From an uncultured Bacteroidota bacterium (GTDB lineage Bacteria > Bacteroidota > Bacteroidia > Flavobacteriales > Flavobacteriaceae), in contig CABXGL010000005.1 in assembly GCA_902511755.1 (NCBI GenBank), forward strand, positions 1 to 64,000: DNA of 64,000 nucleotides. Reading direction: 5' to 3'. This document shows positions 48,676-59,938 of the stretch, in pieces. The translations under genes were made by a program, and so were the position numbers. The number at the start of each line of letters is the position of its first letter. Within the stretch, counting starts at the first letter, position 1. The notes beneath the pieces were generated by a model that did not search any database, was not told the DNA's origin, and was given only the letters and a program-made list of their open reading frames with translations.

Positions 48676-51288
48676 ATGGGTATAGCTAAAAGCTTTGATG
48701 CAAAAAAAATAGAATCAAAGTGGTATCAATTTTGGAATGAAAACAATTATTTTAATTCAAAACCAAATGATAAAATTCCCTATACTATTGTAATTCCTCC
48801 TCCAAATGTTACTGGAATTTTACATATGGGTCATATGTTAAACAACACTATCCAAGATATATTAATTAGAAAAGCTCGCCTTCAAGGTTTCAATGCTTGT
48901 TGGGTTCCAGGAACTGACCATGCTTCAATTGCAACTGAAGCAAAGGTTGTAGAAAAATTAAAGAATGATGGAATTCAAAAAAATGATATAACTAGAGATG
49001 AATTTATAAATTATGCCTGGGATTGGACAGAGAAGCATGGCGGCTTAATTTTAGAACAATTGAAAAAATTAGGTTGTTCTTGCGATTGGGATAGAACTAA
49101 GTTCACTTTAGATAAAGAAATGACAGACTCGGTAATAAAGGTCTTTATTGATCTATATGAAAAAGGTTTAATTTATAGAGGCCATAGAATGGTAAACTGG
49201 GATCCTCAGGCTAAAACTACTTTATCTAATGAAGAGGTGATTTATGAAGAAGAAGAAACTAAAATTTTCTATATTAAATACAATATTTCTAATTCTTCTG
49301 AAACAATTAGCGTTGCTACAACTCGACCTGAAACAATTTTTGGAGATACTGCAATAGCAGTAAATCCAAATGATGATAGATATTTACATTTAAAAGGAAA
49401 GAAAGCTGTTATTCCAATTATAAATAAGGAAATTCCAATAATAACTGATCAAAATGTTGATTCTGAATTTGGAACTGGGTGTTTAAAAGTTACACCAGCT
49501 CATAGTGAAAATGACAAGATAATTGGAGATAAACACAAATTAGAAATTATAGATGTTCTGAATGATGATGGAACCTTAAATGAATTTGCTATGCATTATA
49601 GTGGAAAAGATAGATTTTTAGTTAGAACAGAAATTTCACAAGAATTAAAAAAACTGGGATCTTTAATAAAAGAAGAAGTTTATTTAACAAAGATTGGAAA
49701 ATCTGAAAGAACAAAATGCGTTATTGAACCTAAGTTATCAAATCAATGGTTTTTAAAAATGGAAGAAATTTCAAAGCCTGCTCTAAAAGCGGTTATGGAA
49801 GATAAGATTAAACTTTTTCCTAACAAATTTAAAAACACATATAAAAATTGGATGGAGAACATTAGAGATTGGAATATTTCTAGACAATTATGGTGGGGTC
49901 ATCAAATACCAGTATATTATTATAGCTCAGATAAAAAAGATTTTGTAGTAGCAGAGAATATTGATGAAGCTATCGTAAAAGCTAGAAAAAAAAGTGGAGA
50001 TTCTAACTTGGACAAAAAAAGTTTAATACAAGAAACAGATGTTTTAGATACATGGTTTTCTTCATGGTTATGGCCAATAAGTGTTTTTGATGGAATTAAT
50101 AATCCTGATAATGAAGATTTTAATTATTATTATCCTACAAATGACTTGATTACTGGTCCAGATATTTTGTTTTTTTGGGTTGCAAGAATGATTGTTTCAG
50201 GTTATGAATTTAAAAATTTAAAGCCATTTAATTCAGTGTATTTTACTGGTTTAGTAAGAGATAAACAAGGAAGAAAAATGTCTAAACAACTTGGGAATTC
50301 ACCTGATGCCATAAAGTTAATAGAAGATTTTGGAGCTGATAGTGTTAGAGTAGGGCTTTTACTCAGTGCCCCTGCAGGAAATGATCTTTTATTTGATGAA
50401 TCTTTGTGCCAACAGGGAAAGAATTTTTCAAATAAAATATGGAATTCATATAGGTTAGTTAAATCTTGGGATCTTAATGATTCTAATCATCAAAATCCAT
50501 CATCTATTGCTGCAATTGAATGGTTTGAAAATAAGTTTAGCTCTAAATTAATTGAGATAGATGATCATTTCAAAAAATATAGAATCTCAGATGCTTTAAT
50601 GACTATTTATAAACTTGTTTGGGATGATTATTGTTCTTGGTATTTAGAAATTGTAAAACCAAATTTTGGAGCCCCAATAGATATTAAGACTTTTAATAAA
50701 ACATTAGAATTCCTAGAGAAATGTTTAATAATTTTGCATCCTTTTATGCCCTTTGTTAGTGAAGAAATTTGGAGTGGTATAAAAAAAGAAGGAGATAAAC
50801 CATTAATAATTAAAAATTGGCCAAAACATGATAAAGTAGAGGATTCCTTATTAAAAGAATTTGATCATATTTCCAAATTAATTACAAATATTAGGAAATA
50901 TAGAAATGAAAAAGGGATTTCATATAAAGAAAAAATAGAATTATTTTCTAAAAAAAATGAATTAAGAAGTGAACATAAAAGTGTTGTGTTTAAACTAGCT
51001 AATTCAGAATTAATAGATGATATCTCAAAAATTAATGATAATGTTGAATCATTGATAGTTGATAGTAATGAGTACTTTATTAATAACCTTTTAGATCAAA
51101 AAAATGATTTAATCAATATTGAAGAGGATTTAAAATATAACATAGGTTTTTTAAAATCTATCCAATTAAAACTTAATAATAAAAAATTCATTGAAAATGC
51201 TCCAGCAAGTGTTGTTGAAAATGAAAAGAAAAAAGAAGAAGATACTAAGACTAAAATTAAAATGTTAGAATTGAAATTAAAAAAGTAA
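48676..51288 (+). CDS. valS: Valyl-tRNA synthetase
   Basis: PPPNVTGILHMGHMLNNTIQD, NVDSEFGTGCLKVTPAHSENDKIIG, KMSKQLGNSPD. Confidence 0.97.
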   Translation: MGIAKSFDAKKIESKWYQFWNENNYFNSKPNDKIPYTIVIPPPNVTGILHMGHMLNNTIQDILIRKARLQGFNACWVPGTDHASIATEAKVVEKLKNDGIQKNDITRDEFINYAWDWTEKHGGLILEQLKKLGCSCDWDRTKFTLDKEMTDSVIKVFIDLYEKGLIYRGHRMVNWDPQAKTTLSNEEVIYEEEETKIFYIKYNISNSSETISVATTRPETIFGDTAIAVNPNDDRYLHLKGKKAVIPIINKEIPIITDQNVDSEFGTGCLKVTPAHSENDKIIGDKHKLEIIDVLNDDGTLNEFAMHYSGKDRFLVRTEISQELKKLGSLIKEEVYLTKIGKSERTKCVIEPKLSNQWFLKMEEISKPALKAVMEDKIKLFPNKFKNTYKNWMENIRDWNISRQLWWGHQIPVYYYSSDKKDFVVAENIDEAIVKARKKSGDSNLDKKSLIQETDVLDTWFSSWLWPISVFDGINNPDNEDFNYYYPTNDLITGPDILFFWVARMIVSGYEFKNLKPFNSVYFTGLVRDKQGRKMSKQLGNSPDAIKLIEDFGADSVRVGLLLSAPAGNDLLFDESLCQQGKNFSNKIWNSYRLVKSWDLNDSNHQNPSSIAAIEWFENKFSSKLIEIDDHFKKYRISDALMTIYKLVWDDYCSWYLEIVKPNFGAPIDIKTFNKTLEFLEKCLIILHPFMPFVSEEIWSGIKKEGDKPLIIKNWPKHDKVEDSLLKEFDHISKLITNIRKYRNEKGISYKEKIELFSKKNELRSEHKSVVFKLANSELIDDISKINDNVESLIVDSNEYFINNLLDQKNDLINIEEDLKYNIGFLKSIQLKLNNKKFIENAPASVVENEKKKEEDTKTKIKMLELKLKK

Positions 51289-51292
51289 ATTT

Positions 51293-51943
51293 TTATTTTT
51301 CAGCAATTTTGTCAACTCCTCCCTTTACCGTTTGATCTATTTTAACTTTAATTTTAGAATTTAATGGAAGAAATAAATCAACTCTTGATCCAAATTTTAT
51401 AAACCCAGCATCATCACCTTGAATAACAGTTTTTCCAATTTTTGCATAATTTACTATTCTTCTTGCAACTGCTCCTGCAATCTGACGATATAATATTTCT
51501 CCAAAGTTTTTGTTTTCAACTACAACTGTTGTTCTTTCATTTAATTCAGAAGACTTAGGATGCCATGCAACTAGATATTTACCAGGATGGTATTTGCTAA
51601 ATTTTATAACTCCACCTATAGGAAATCTTGTTACATGCACATTAATAGGAGACATAAAAATAGATACTTGAACTCTATCATTTTTAAAATATTCTTTTTC
51701 ATAAACTTTTTTAATAGCCACTACTTTTCCATCAACAGGAGAAATGATTGATGAATCATTAATTTGAGTAACCCTTTTAGGGTTTCTGAAAAATTGTAAA
51801 ATCAGAATGAAAATAGCAATGCTAAATATTCCTATAATTTTAGATGTTAGAGGATGAGCTATAAAGATATTTGTAAAAAGATTAATTATAGCTACAATTA
51901 TAAAGGATATAACAATAATAACATATCCCTCTTTATGAAACAT
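51293..51943 (-). CDS. psd: Phosphatidylserine decarboxylase family protein
   Basis: [53 protein letters not shown]. Confidence 0.93.
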   Translation of the reverse strand: MFHKEGYVIIVISFIIVAIINLFTNIFIAHPLTSKIIGIFSIAIFILILQFFRNPKRVTQINDSSIISPVDGKVVAIKKVYEKEYFKNDRVQVSIFMSPINVHVTRFPIGGVIKFSKYHPGKYLVAWHPKSSELNERTTVVVENKNFGEILYRQIAGAVARRIVNYAKIGKTVIQGDDAGFIKFGSRVDLFLPLNSKIKVKIDQTVKGGVDKIAEK

Positions 51944-52772
51944 ATAGAAATATTTTGAAAGTTAAATAAATAAATGGTGCTGCAAATATAATACTATCCA
52001 TACGATCATATAGACCTCCATGACCTGGAAGTAAATTTCCACTGTCTTTTACACCAGCTTCTCTTTTAAATTGAGATTGAACTAGATCTCCAAGAGCTCC
52101 TATAGTTGTAGTTAATAATCCCAATATAACCCATTGTTCTAAGCTAAAGCCTAAGTTTAGGTAATTATAAAATACTATGGAAAATATTACGGAAAAAATA
52201 ATTCCACCAACAAAACCTTCAATGCTTTTTTTAGGAGATACAGATTTTAACAAAGGCCTTTTCCCAAAATTGACACCAAATACGTATCCAGCAGAATCAG
52301 AAATCCAAACTATAATCAAAAAACAAAAAATAAAATATGGATTATATAATTCTGAAATTTTTGGCATTGAAAATAAAACGACAAGAGAGCCAACTAAGTA
52401 AAAATGTCCAATAAAACGATTTTTAAGAATAGAAAAGGAAAATACTTTTTTCTTTAAAAGAGAGAACCCTAAAAGTATATTTGTGATTATAATTAGTAGT
52501 AAAAAAAATAGTTGAAAAATCCAATTGTAGGATAATAAAAAAAGTGAAATATATAAGGGAAAAGTTAAATATAGAATAAGATTAGATTTTCCTGCATCAA
52601 TTGACAAAAATTTATGATTATAATTTGTAATTAACTTAATGAATTCAAAAACAAGAATTAAGCTGCATATGAATCCTACAAAATAAAAAAGATATTCATT
52701 AATAAATAAGGGAATCAATAAAACACTTACATATGCGGCTGATGTTAATAACCTTGTATAAAATTCTTTCAT
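51933..52772 (-). CDS. cdsA: Phosphatidate cytidylyltransferase
   Basis: [67 protein letters not shown]. Confidence 0.95.
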   Translation of the reverse strand: MKEFYTRLLTSAAYVSVLLIPLFINEYLFYFVGFICSLILVFEFIKLITNYNHKFLSIDAGKSNLILYLTFPLYISLFLLSYNWIFQLFFLLLIIITNILLGFSLLKKKVFSFSILKNRFIGHFYLVGSLVVLFSMPKISELYNPYFIFCFLIIVWISDSAGYVFGVNFGKRPLLKSVSPKKSIEGFVGGIIFSVIFSIVFYNYLNLGFSLEQWVILGLLTTTIGALGDLVQSQFKREAGVKDSGNLLPGHGGLYDRMDSIIFAAPFIYLTFKIFLYVS

Positions 52773-52773
52773 C

Positions 52774-53385
52774 TTATAAATCTTCTAGAAGAAGAAGATA
52801 CAGGTTTTTTGCTGCACTTCCATATGTTAAGAAATTAGTGTTTTCTTTTTCTTGACTATTAAAATTTTTGATAGTTGTTATGTTTGTTGGCAAGTTATTA
52901 GGATACTTACTCTTAATTCCATTCAAACCTCCACTTAAAGTTTCAGTAAATTGACTGATTTTTGCAAATACAATAAAGTTTTGTGGAAGATCATTTACTT
53001 TATGTGATTTGATCTGTTCAGCACATATTAGTAAACTACCATCCTTAGCAACCAAAAATTCACATCTTGTTAAAAAAAATCTGGAATTTAAATTTGTTTT
53101 AGAAACATTAAGTTTATCCTTTTCAGAAAAAAATTCTAGTAGAGAGTCATCATAGCATAATATTTCAACATCTTCCCATTTGTTTTCTTCAATTATCTGA
53201 GAAAAGAATCCGTCACATTCCGATTTGGTCTCACAGTATAAGAACTTTCCACCATTTTCGGTAAAATTAAAAGTAAATCTTTCTTCAAGCGGAGCCTTTG
53301 CTTCAGGCATATATTTCCCATCTTCATTTTCTTCGGAGTTTTCTTTTTCACTTTTATTAAAAAAAGATTTAATGAATTTTTTCAA
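52774..53385 (-). CDS. LUD (LutC/YkgG-like) domain protein
   Basis: [39 protein letters not shown]. Confidence 0.8.
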   Translation of the reverse strand: MKKFIKSFFNKSEKENSEENEDGKYMPEAKAPLEERFTFNFTENGGKFLYCETKSECDGFFSQIIEENKWEDVEILCYDDSLLEFFSEKDKLNVSKTNLNSRFFLTRCEFLVAKDGSLLICAEQIKSHKVNDLPQNFIVFAKISQFTETLSGGLNGIKSKYPNNLPTNITTIKNFNSQEKENTNFLTYGSAAKNLYLLLLEDL

Positions 53386-53457
53386 TTTAATGTTTTAGCC
53401 CTGTAAAGATAAAAAAACTTAATGTTTTCAGAAGAATGTTAATAATTTTGAATAAAA

Positions 53458-55401
53458 CTATTTTAAAGATTTAGATTCTTTTATAGCTGTTTTGATATCA
53501 AAGGGTCTTTCTCCATAAATTCTAACAAGATCTTCTTTAAAGATAACTTCTTTTTCAAGAAGAAAATTTGCCAATTCTATTAGTTTACTTTTATGCTTTT
53601 TAAGTAGTTTAATAGCCCTTTGATATTGTGTTTCAATAATGTTAGAAATTTCTTTATCGATTACTTCAGCTGTTACATCACTATATGGTTTTGTAAAACT
53701 ATAATCGTTTTGTCCAGTTGAATCGTAATAGGTTAAATTACCAATTTTATCATTTAATCCATATACAGTAACCATTGACCTTGCTTGTTTCGTTACTTTT
53801 TCCAAGTCACTTAGTGCTCCTGTAGAGATATTATTAAACATCACTTTCTCTGCAGCTCTTCCCCCTAATGCAGCACACATTTCATCAAGAATTTGTTCAG
53901 TTTTAACTATTTGTCTTTCTTCTGGTAAATACCATGCAGCTCCTAGGGATTGGCCTCTAGGAACTATTGTTACTTTAACTAGTGGAGCTGCGTGCTCTAG
54001 CATCCAACTAACAGTTGCATGCCCAGCTTCATGAAATGCAATTGTTTTCTTTTCTGTTTCAGTTATTATTTTATTCTTTTTTTCTAATCCTCCAACAATT
54101 CTATCAACTGCATCTAAAAAGTCTTGTTTATTTACAGATTTTTTTAATTTTCTTGCAGCAATTAATGCTGCTTCATTACATACATTTGCTATATCAGCAC
54201 CTGAAAATCCAGGTGTTTGTTTTGCTAGGAAATCAGTATCAAGATTTTTTGAAATTTTGATAGGCTTAAGGTGGACATTAAAGATTTCTTTTCTTTCTCT
54301 AACATCAGGTAAATCTACATATATTTGTCTGTCAAATCTTCCTGCTCTCATTAATGCTTTATCTAAAACATCAGCTCTATTGGTAGCTGCAACTACAATA
54401 ACATTTGTATTAGTTCCAAAACCATCCATTTCAGTTAAAAGTTGATTTAAAGTATTTTCTCTTTCATCATTTCCTCCAGTCATATTACTTTTTCCTCTAG
54501 CTCTACCAATAGCATCTATTTCATCAATAAATATTATTGAGGGAGATTTTTCTTTTGCTTGTTTAAATAAATCTCTAACTCTAGATGCTCCAACGCCAAC
54601 AAACATTTCAACAAAATCAGATCCAGATAATGAGAAGAATGGTACTTTTGCTTCACCTGCTACTGCTTTAGCTAGTAAAGTTTTCCCAGTACCTGGTAGG
54701 CCAATTAATAATGCACCTTTTGGTATTTTACCACCCAGTTTAGTATATTTTGTAGGATTTTTAAGAAAATCTACAATTTCTTGAACTTCTTCTTTTGCAC
54801 CTTCTAATCCAGCAACATCTTTAAAAGTTGTTTTAACATCACTTTTTTCATCAAATAGTTTGGCTTTGGATTTTCCAATACTAAAAATTTGTGAACCTCC
54901 TCCTCCTCCTCCTCCGGACATTCTTCTCATAAAAAAGAACCATAGTCCTATTAAAATAATTAAAGGAAGAAATCCTAAAACATAATCTAAAAACTTATTT
55001 TCAACTGTTTTAAAATCATAATTAAATTGAATTCCTTTTTTTTCAGCTTCTTCTAGTTTATTCTGAAATAATTCAAGGTTTCCAATTTCAAAAACATAAT
55101 GGGGACCATTTAAATTTTTCTGACCTAAAAAATTTGTTGAGTTAGCGCTTTTGTGATCAGGACTATTTAGCGCATCTCTATTAAGGGTTACTTGAGCAAT
55201 ATTCTTATTAATTACTGTAACTCCTTTTATTTCTCCTTTATTTAAAAATCTTTCAAAACTTGAAATATTAATTTTTTTTGAGGAATTAGAAGTTTCATTT
55301 CCACCAATAAAATAAGTGCTTGCAAAAAATAATACTATCATGGCATAAATCCAATATGTATTAAATTTTGGAGTCTTCATTGTATTCTTATTCTTATTCA
55401 T
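53458..55401 (-). CDS. ftsH: ATP-dependent zinc metalloprotease FtsH
   Basis: AAA+ domain [21 protein letters not shown] region, [10 protein letters not shown]; poly-Gly linker. Confidence 0.97.
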   Translation of the reverse strand: MNKNKNTMKTPKFNTYWIYAMIVLFFASTYFIGGNETSNSSKKINISSFERFLNKGEIKGVTVINKNIAQVTLNRDALNSPDHKSANSTNFLGQKNLNGPHYVFEIGNLELFQNKLEEAEKKGIQFNYDFKTVENKFLDYVLGFLPLIILIGLWFFFMRRMSGGGGGGGSQIFSIGKSKAKLFDEKSDVKTTFKDVAGLEGAKEEVQEIVDFLKNPTKYTKLGGKIPKGALLIGLPGTGKTLLAKAVAGEAKVPFFSLSGSDFVEMFVGVGASRVRDLFKQAKEKSPSIIFIDEIDAIGRARGKSNMTGGNDERENTLNQLLTEMDGFGTNTNVIVVAATNRADVLDKALMRAGRFDRQIYVDLPDVRERKEIFNVHLKPIKISKNLDTDFLAKQTPGFSGADIANVCNEAALIAARKLKKSVNKQDFLDAVDRIVGGLEKKNKIITETEKKTIAFHEAGHATVSWMLEHAAPLVKVTIVPRGQSLGAAWYLPEERQIVKTEQILDEMCAALGGRAAEKVMFNNISTGALSDLEKVTKQARSMVTVYGLNDKIGNLTYYDSTGQNDYSFTKPYSDVTAEVIDKEISNIIETQYQRAIKLLKKHKSKLIELANFLLEKEVIFKEDLVRIYGERPFDIKTAIKESKSLK

Positions 55402-55403
55402 TT

Positions 55404-55760
55404 TTAATATTTAGTTTCAATTAGGGTTGAATTAGATTCTCCCCAAAATTCTTCAATCTTATAATAATCTCTCGTTTCTTCATCAAAAACATGAACTACC
55501 ACATCAAAATAATCCATTAAAACCCATTTACAATTCTCTAATCCTTCTACATGCCAGGGTTTTTCACCTAACTCTTTACTAACACATTTTTTAATTGAAC
55601 CTGTAATAGCATTTACTTGAGTTCTAGAACTTCCAGAACAAATAATAAAATACTTACAGATTGTATTTTCAATAACTCTTAAATCTAGAATATTAATATT
55701 AATTCCCTTTACATTTTCAATACCCTCTATTACACATGTAATTAAATTATCTGTATTCAA
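55404..55760 (-). CDS. rsfS: Ribosome silencing factor RsfS
   Basis: YFIICSGSSRTQVNAITGSIKK, WHVEGLENCKWVLMDYFDVVVHVFDEETRDYY; TTG start. Confidence 0.93.
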   Translation of the reverse strand: MNTDNLITCVIEGIENVKGININILDLRVIENTICKYFIICSGSSRTQVNAITGSIKKCVSKELGEKPWHVEGLENCKWVLMDYFDVVVHVFDEETRDYYKIEEFWGESNSTLIETKY

Positions 55761-55831
55761 ATTAGCTATTTAAAATGTAAATTTAGGATAATTAATACTA
55801 CTATTTTAGTTTTATAATAATTTAGTTACAA

Positions 55832-56581
55832 ATGAAAATAATCAAACTTGATGCCATTAATTCAACAAATGAATTCTTAAAAGAGTTTATTCAAGTCAAT
55901 TCGAGTAAAAATACTCATTTAGTATACACATTTAATCAAACAAAAGGAAAAGGACAAAGAGGAAAGGTTTGGGTCTCAGAATCTGGAAAGAATTTAGCTA
56001 TCTCTACTTGTTTATTTCCTGAAAAAATAAAAATTAAAGAACAATTTATTTTAAATATGTTTTTTTCTCTTTTTATAATAAATACCCTAAAATCATTAAA
56101 AATTCCAGATTTAAAGATTAAATGGCCAAACGACATATTGTCAGGAAATAAAAAAATATGTGGGATTTTATGTGAAATTAAGATTAAAGGTGAATATATT
56201 GAGAATCTTATTGTTGGCTTTGGAATTAATGTTAATCAACTGAATTTTAAAAATTTACCTAATGCATCTTCATTAAAGCTGATTAAAAATATTAGCTATG
56301 ATTTAGATAATTTGATTAATTTATTTATTAAAAATTTGAAGAATAATAATTATTTCCTTAACTCATTTAAAAGTTTTTCAAAATTAGATATTGAAAATCT
56401 AATAGATAATTATCATAAAAACTTATATGGAATAAATCAATTAAAATCTTATGTTGATTCTAATGGATCAAGTTTTAATGGTATGATAGTTTCTGTTAAT
56501 AAAAGCGGAATCATTAATATTGAGAAAGAAGATGGTAGTATTAACACTTATAATTTTCAAGAAATCCAAACAATTATTTAG
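55832..56581 (+). CDS. birA: Biotin--[acetyl-CoA-carboxylase] ligase
   Basis: TKGKGQRGKVWVSESGKNLAIS, KWPNDILSGNKKICGILCE, IVGFGINVNQ. Confidence 0.92.
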   Translation: MKIIKLDAINSTNEFLKEFIQVNSSKNTHLVYTFNQTKGKGQRGKVWVSESGKNLAISTCLFPEKIKIKEQFILNMFFSLFIINTLKSLKIPDLKIKWPNDILSGNKKICGILCEIKIKGEYIENLIVGFGINVNQLNFKNLPNASSLKLIKNISYDLDNLINLFIKNLKNNNYFLNSFKSFSKLDIENLIDNYHKNLYGINQLKSYVDSNGSSFNGMIVSVNKSGIINIEKEDGSINTYNFQEIQTII

Positions 56582-56584
56582 AAC

Positions 56585-57034
56585 ATGGAGTCATTTATTG
56601 AATGGGGTTATTTAGGTCTATTTCTTTCAAGCTTTTTAGCTGCTACAATAATCCCTCTTAGTTCTGAAATAGTTTTTAGTGTTTTAATTGTTAAAGGCTA
56701 TGATTTTGGAATAAGTTTATTTGTTGCTACAATTGGAAATTGGCTTGGAGGACTAAGCAGTTATTATCTAGGAAGATTGGGTAACTGGGAAAAGTTAGAA
56801 AGATATTTTAATTTAAAAAAAGAAAGTATTTATAATTTCAAAATAAAGGTTGATAAATGGGGGAGTGCATTGGCTTTTTTTTCCTGGTTGCCAATATTGG
56901 GTGATCCCATTGCAGTAAGTTTAGGATTCTTTAGAACAAATTATTTTTTGGTAGGAATTTGGATGTTATTTGGAAAAATTTTTAGATATGTAGTTTGGGC
57001 AATTATAACATATTGGGGATTATCTTATTTTTAA
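56585..57034 (+). CDS. YqaA/DedA-family membrane protein
   Basis: LFLSSFLAATIIPLSSEIVFS, ATIGNWLGGLSSYYLGRLG, WLPILGDPIAVSLGFFR. Confidence 0.88.
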   Translation: MESFIEWGYLGLFLSSFLAATIIPLSSEIVFSVLIVKGYDFGISLFVATIGNWLGGLSSYYLGRLGNWEKLERYFNLKKESIYNFKIKVDKWGSALAFFSWLPILGDPIAVSLGFFRTNYFLVGIWMLFGKIFRYVVWAIITYWGLSYF

Positions 57035-57037
57035 TAA

Positions 57038-57835
57038 TTATTTATTGAATCTACCTGGTGCTATAAATGAGCTAAGTATTTTAAAAACTGATTGCGGTAC
57101 AGAATTTATTAAAAAAGCTATTATTTTCCATGTTTTTGTAGGTACACAAATTGCCTTTCCTTTTAGCATTGCATTTACTCCTTCAACTGCAATTCTTTTA
57201 GCAGATTTTTTTAAGAATTTAGGAACCCTATCCATTTCATCTTGTACTCCACTAGCTGTATGAAAATTTGTAACTGTAAAACCTGGGCAAACAGCAGTTG
57301 AAGAAATTCCATTTTTATTATAACTTAAATTTACTGCCTCACTAAATCTATTTATAAAAGTCTTTGTAGGACCATATAAGGATTGAATTGCAGAAGGAGG
57401 GGCAAATGCAGCAATTGATGAAACTATCATAATTTTTCCTCCTCCTTTTTCCATCATTATAGGAATAAATAATTTTGTTAAGGCTATAACGGAAATGCTT
57501 AAAACTCTTATGCATTTTTCTTCATCTTCCATTGAAGATTCATGTAAAGGAGCAGAAACTCCATAACCAGCATTATTAATTAATATTTCAACAAAATAAT
57601 TTTTAGAATTGCAATATTCAAATATTTCATTTGGAGCTTCTTTCTTACTTAAATCACTTGAAATAAAATCTACTTTTACCTTATATTTTGATGAAATATC
57701 TTTTGAAATATTTTTTAATAAACCCTCTCTTCTTGCAGTTAAAATTAAGTTGAATCCTTTTTCAGCTAAATAATATGCTATTTCTAGGCCAATTCCAGAT
57801 GATGATCCTGTGATAAGAGTATACGATTCGTTCAT
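57038..57835 (-). CDS. Short-chain dehydrogenase/reductase
   Basis: TGSSSGIGLEIAYYLAEKG, NNAGYG, SSIAAFAPPSAIQSLYGPTK (S-Y-K variant). Confidence 0.92.
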   Translation of the reverse strand: MNESYTLITGSSSGIGLEIAYYLAEKGFNLILTARREGLLKNISKDISSKYKVKVDFISSDLSKKEAPNEIFEYCNSKNYFVEILINNAGYGVSAPLHESSMEDEEKCIRVLSISVIALTKLFIPIMMEKGGGKIMIVSSIAAFAPPSAIQSLYGPTKTFINRFSEAVNLSYNKNGISSTAVCPGFTVTNFHTASGVQDEMDRVPKFLKKSAKRIAVEGVNAMLKGKAICVPTKTWKIIAFLINSVPQSVFKILSSFIAPGRFNK

Positions 57836-58231
57836 TTAACTTAAGTTTTTAATATTTTCTGAAAGATCATTAATAAAAGATTGTAATGGATTTTTTACCA
57901 TCATTTGTAGCATAGGATTGAGATTTCCATCAAATTCCAAATGAAATGAAGATATTTGATCATCAGATTTAGATATAAATCCAGTAAGAGAAAAATCTAT
58001 TTTAGAATCTAATGATTTTAAAATAATTTTTGAAGGCATGTTTTTCTCAGAAATTTTCAATTTTATCGCTGGCATTCCTTTTATAGAAAAAACAAAAGAC
58101 TCTTCATCAATAATTTCAAATTTAGAAACATTTTCAGGCATAATTTTTTTATAATTTTCTATTAAACAAAGACTATCAAATAAAACTTTATCAATTAAAT
58201 TTATTTGTGAAATTTTACTAATTAGTTTCAT
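57836..58231 (-). CDS. SRPBCC-like (polyketide cyclase/START fold) protein
   Basis: 131 aa between pyrE and SDR genes; SRPBCC-like pattern, no catalytic motif. Confidence 0.55.
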   Translation of the reverse strand: MKLISKISQINLIDKVLFDSLCLIENYKKIMPENVSKFEIIDEESFVFSIKGMPAIKLKISEKNMPSKIILKSLDSKIDFSLTGFISKSDDQISSFHLEFDGNLNPMLQMMVKNPLQSFINDLSENIKNLS

Positions 58232-58234
58232 AGA

Positions 58235-58882
58235 TTAATTATTAGGATTCCAGTCCTGTGGACTTTCTTTCCATTTGGAAAGAATTTTAAATTCATTATC
58301 ATTTATATAATTTGATAAAAGAGCTTGTTCTAAAAGAATATCATAAGAACTTAATGTATTTAATGTTACTTTTTTCTTTTCAAAATTTTCATATGAAATT
58401 GGAAATCCATAAGTAAATATACTTATCATTCCTTTCACTTGTAGTTTTGCTTCTCTCAATGCATCAACGGCAACTAAACTACTATTACCTGTGCTAATTA
58501 AATCTTCAATCACCACAACATTTTGATTATTTTCATAACTTCCTTCAATTTGATTCTTCCTACCATGCTTTTTAGAATTAGGTCTAACATATATAAATGG
58601 TAAATTCATTATATCTGCAACCAACATGCCTATTCCTATTGCACCAGTAGCAACACCTGCAATTAAATCAGGTTTACCATATAACTTATCTATTTGCTTT
58701 GAAATTTCTTCTCGAATGAAAATTCTTATTTGAGGATAAGATAGAATTATTCGATTATCACAATAGATGGGAGATTTCCATCCACTAGCCCATAGAAATG
58801 GATTTTTTGAATTCAATTTAATTGCATTAATTTGTAGTAGAAGATCAGCTGTTTTTTTGGCAGTATTCAAATCAAGAATCAT
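58235..58882 (-). CDS. pyrE: Orotate phosphoribosyltransferase
   Basis: WKSPIYCDNRIILSYPQIR, VVVIEDLISTGNSSLVAVDALREA; start chosen at MILDLN. Confidence 0.94.
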   Translation of the reverse strand: MILDLNTAKKTADLLLQINAIKLNSKNPFLWASGWKSPIYCDNRIILSYPQIRIFIREEISKQIDKLYGKPDLIAGVATGAIGIGMLVADIMNLPFIYVRPNSKKHGRKNQIEGSYENNQNVVVIEDLISTGNSSLVAVDALREAKLQVKGMISIFTYGFPISYENFEKKKVTLNTLSSYDILLEQALLSNYINDNEFKILSKWKESPQDWNPNN

Positions 58883-58886
58883 TAAG

Positions 58887-58894
58887 CAAATGTA
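58887..58894 (-). promoter_or_regulatory. -7 element TACATTTG of pyrE overlapping the NUDIX start codon
   Basis: Minus strand TACATTTG CTTA ATG. Confidence 0.5.
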
Positions 58895-59468
58895 TAAAGT
58901 TTTTATCAATCAAAATGTAATAGTTTTAACTAACAAAGTTCAATTTGGTACAAAAATAACTGTTCTACCATTAAAAGAAACATCACTAGATGATATTATA
59001 AAAAAATTAAAAAAACGAAAAACAATATTTTTATATCATCATAATCCAAATAAATTAATTTCTCATTTTAAAAAAAAGCTAAAGTTAGTTAGAGCTGGGG
59101 GAGGAATTGTTAAAAATCATAAAGATGAAACTTTATTTATTTATAGAAGAGATAAATGGGATTTGCCAAAAGGAAAGATGGATAAAGGAGAATCAATTGA
59201 AGAAACAGCCTTACGTGAGGTTGAAGAAGAAACGGGTGTTAAGAATCTTATGATTATAGATTTGTTTAAACATACTTATCATATTTTTAAAAAAGGAAAT
59301 AAACATTATTTAAAGGAAACAACTTGGTTTAATATGAAAACGGACTATGATGACATACTAAAACCTGAATTTAAAGAAGAAATTACAAAGGTTATTTGGA
59401 AAAGTAAAAAGCAAATAAAAGAGATAAAAAACACCTATCCTAATATTAAATTATTACTCGAAATCTAA
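58890..59468 (+). CDS. NUDIX hydrolase
   Basis: GGGIVKNHKDETLFIYRRDKWDLPKGKMDKGESIEETALREVEEETGV Nudix box; start at MYKVF. Confidence 0.93.
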   Translation: MYKVFINQNVIVLTNKVQFGTKITVLPLKETSLDDIIKKLKKRKTIFLYHHNPNKLISHFKKKLKLVRAGGGIVKNHKDETLFIYRRDKWDLPKGKMDKGESIEETALREVEEETGVKNLMIIDLFKHTYHIFKKGNKHYLKETTWFNMKTDYDDILKPEFKEEITKVIWKSKKQIKEIKNTYPNIKLLLEI

Positions 59469-59920
59469 TTTATAACAACCGAATTTGGAACAAGAAGTTT
59501 ATAATCGCCATTATTTAGAATAAGTTCCCTTACAATACTACTACTAATAAAAGATGTTTTTGCAGATGTTAGTAAAAATACAGTTTCAATTTTTGAAAGT
59601 TTCCTGTTGGTCCTAGCAATAGCTTTTTCAAATTCAAAATCCCCATTATTTCTAATTCCTCTTACAATAAAATTTGCTCCAACTTTTTTACAAAAATCTA
59701 TAGTTAAACCCTGATAGCTCATAACTTTAACTCTGGAGTCATCATTGAAACAGTTTTTAATAAATTTAATTCTTTCATCTTCAGAAAACATTGTTTTCTT
59801 TTCATAGTTTCTTCCTACCCCAACAGTTATTTCATCAAATAATGAAAGACTCCTTTTTAAAATATCTAAATGACCTAAAGTAAAAGGGTCAAATGTTCCA
59901 GGAAAAATTGCTTTTCTCAT
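59465..59920 (-). CDS. coaD: Phosphopantetheine adenylyltransferase
   Basis: AIFPGTFDPFTLGHLDILKR, FIVRGIRNNGDFEFEKAIA, ISSSIVRELI. Confidence 0.96.
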   Translation of the reverse strand: MRKAIFPGTFDPFTLGHLDILKRSLSLFDEITVGVGRNYEKKTMFSEDERIKFIKNCFNDDSRVKVMSYQGLTIDFCKKVGANFIVRGIRNNGDFEFEKAIARTNRKLSKIETVFLLTSAKTSFISSSIVRELILNNGDYKLLVPNSVVIN

Positions 59921-59938
59921 TTTTTAAATATAAATAAT

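Noticed and set aside
52177-52401. 74-aa plus ORF
   Set aside because: Antisense inside cdsA
54015-54445. Two plus ORFs (81 and 62 aa)
   Set aside because: Antisense inside ftsH
55936-56136. 66-aa minus ORF
   Set aside because: Antisense inside birA
57045-57263. 72-aa plus ORF
   Set aside because: Antisense inside the SDR gene
58767-58889. 41-aa N-terminal extension of the NUDIX protein in the ORF track
   Set aside because: Antisense to the pyrE N-terminus; NUDIX family start best placed at MYKVF (58890)
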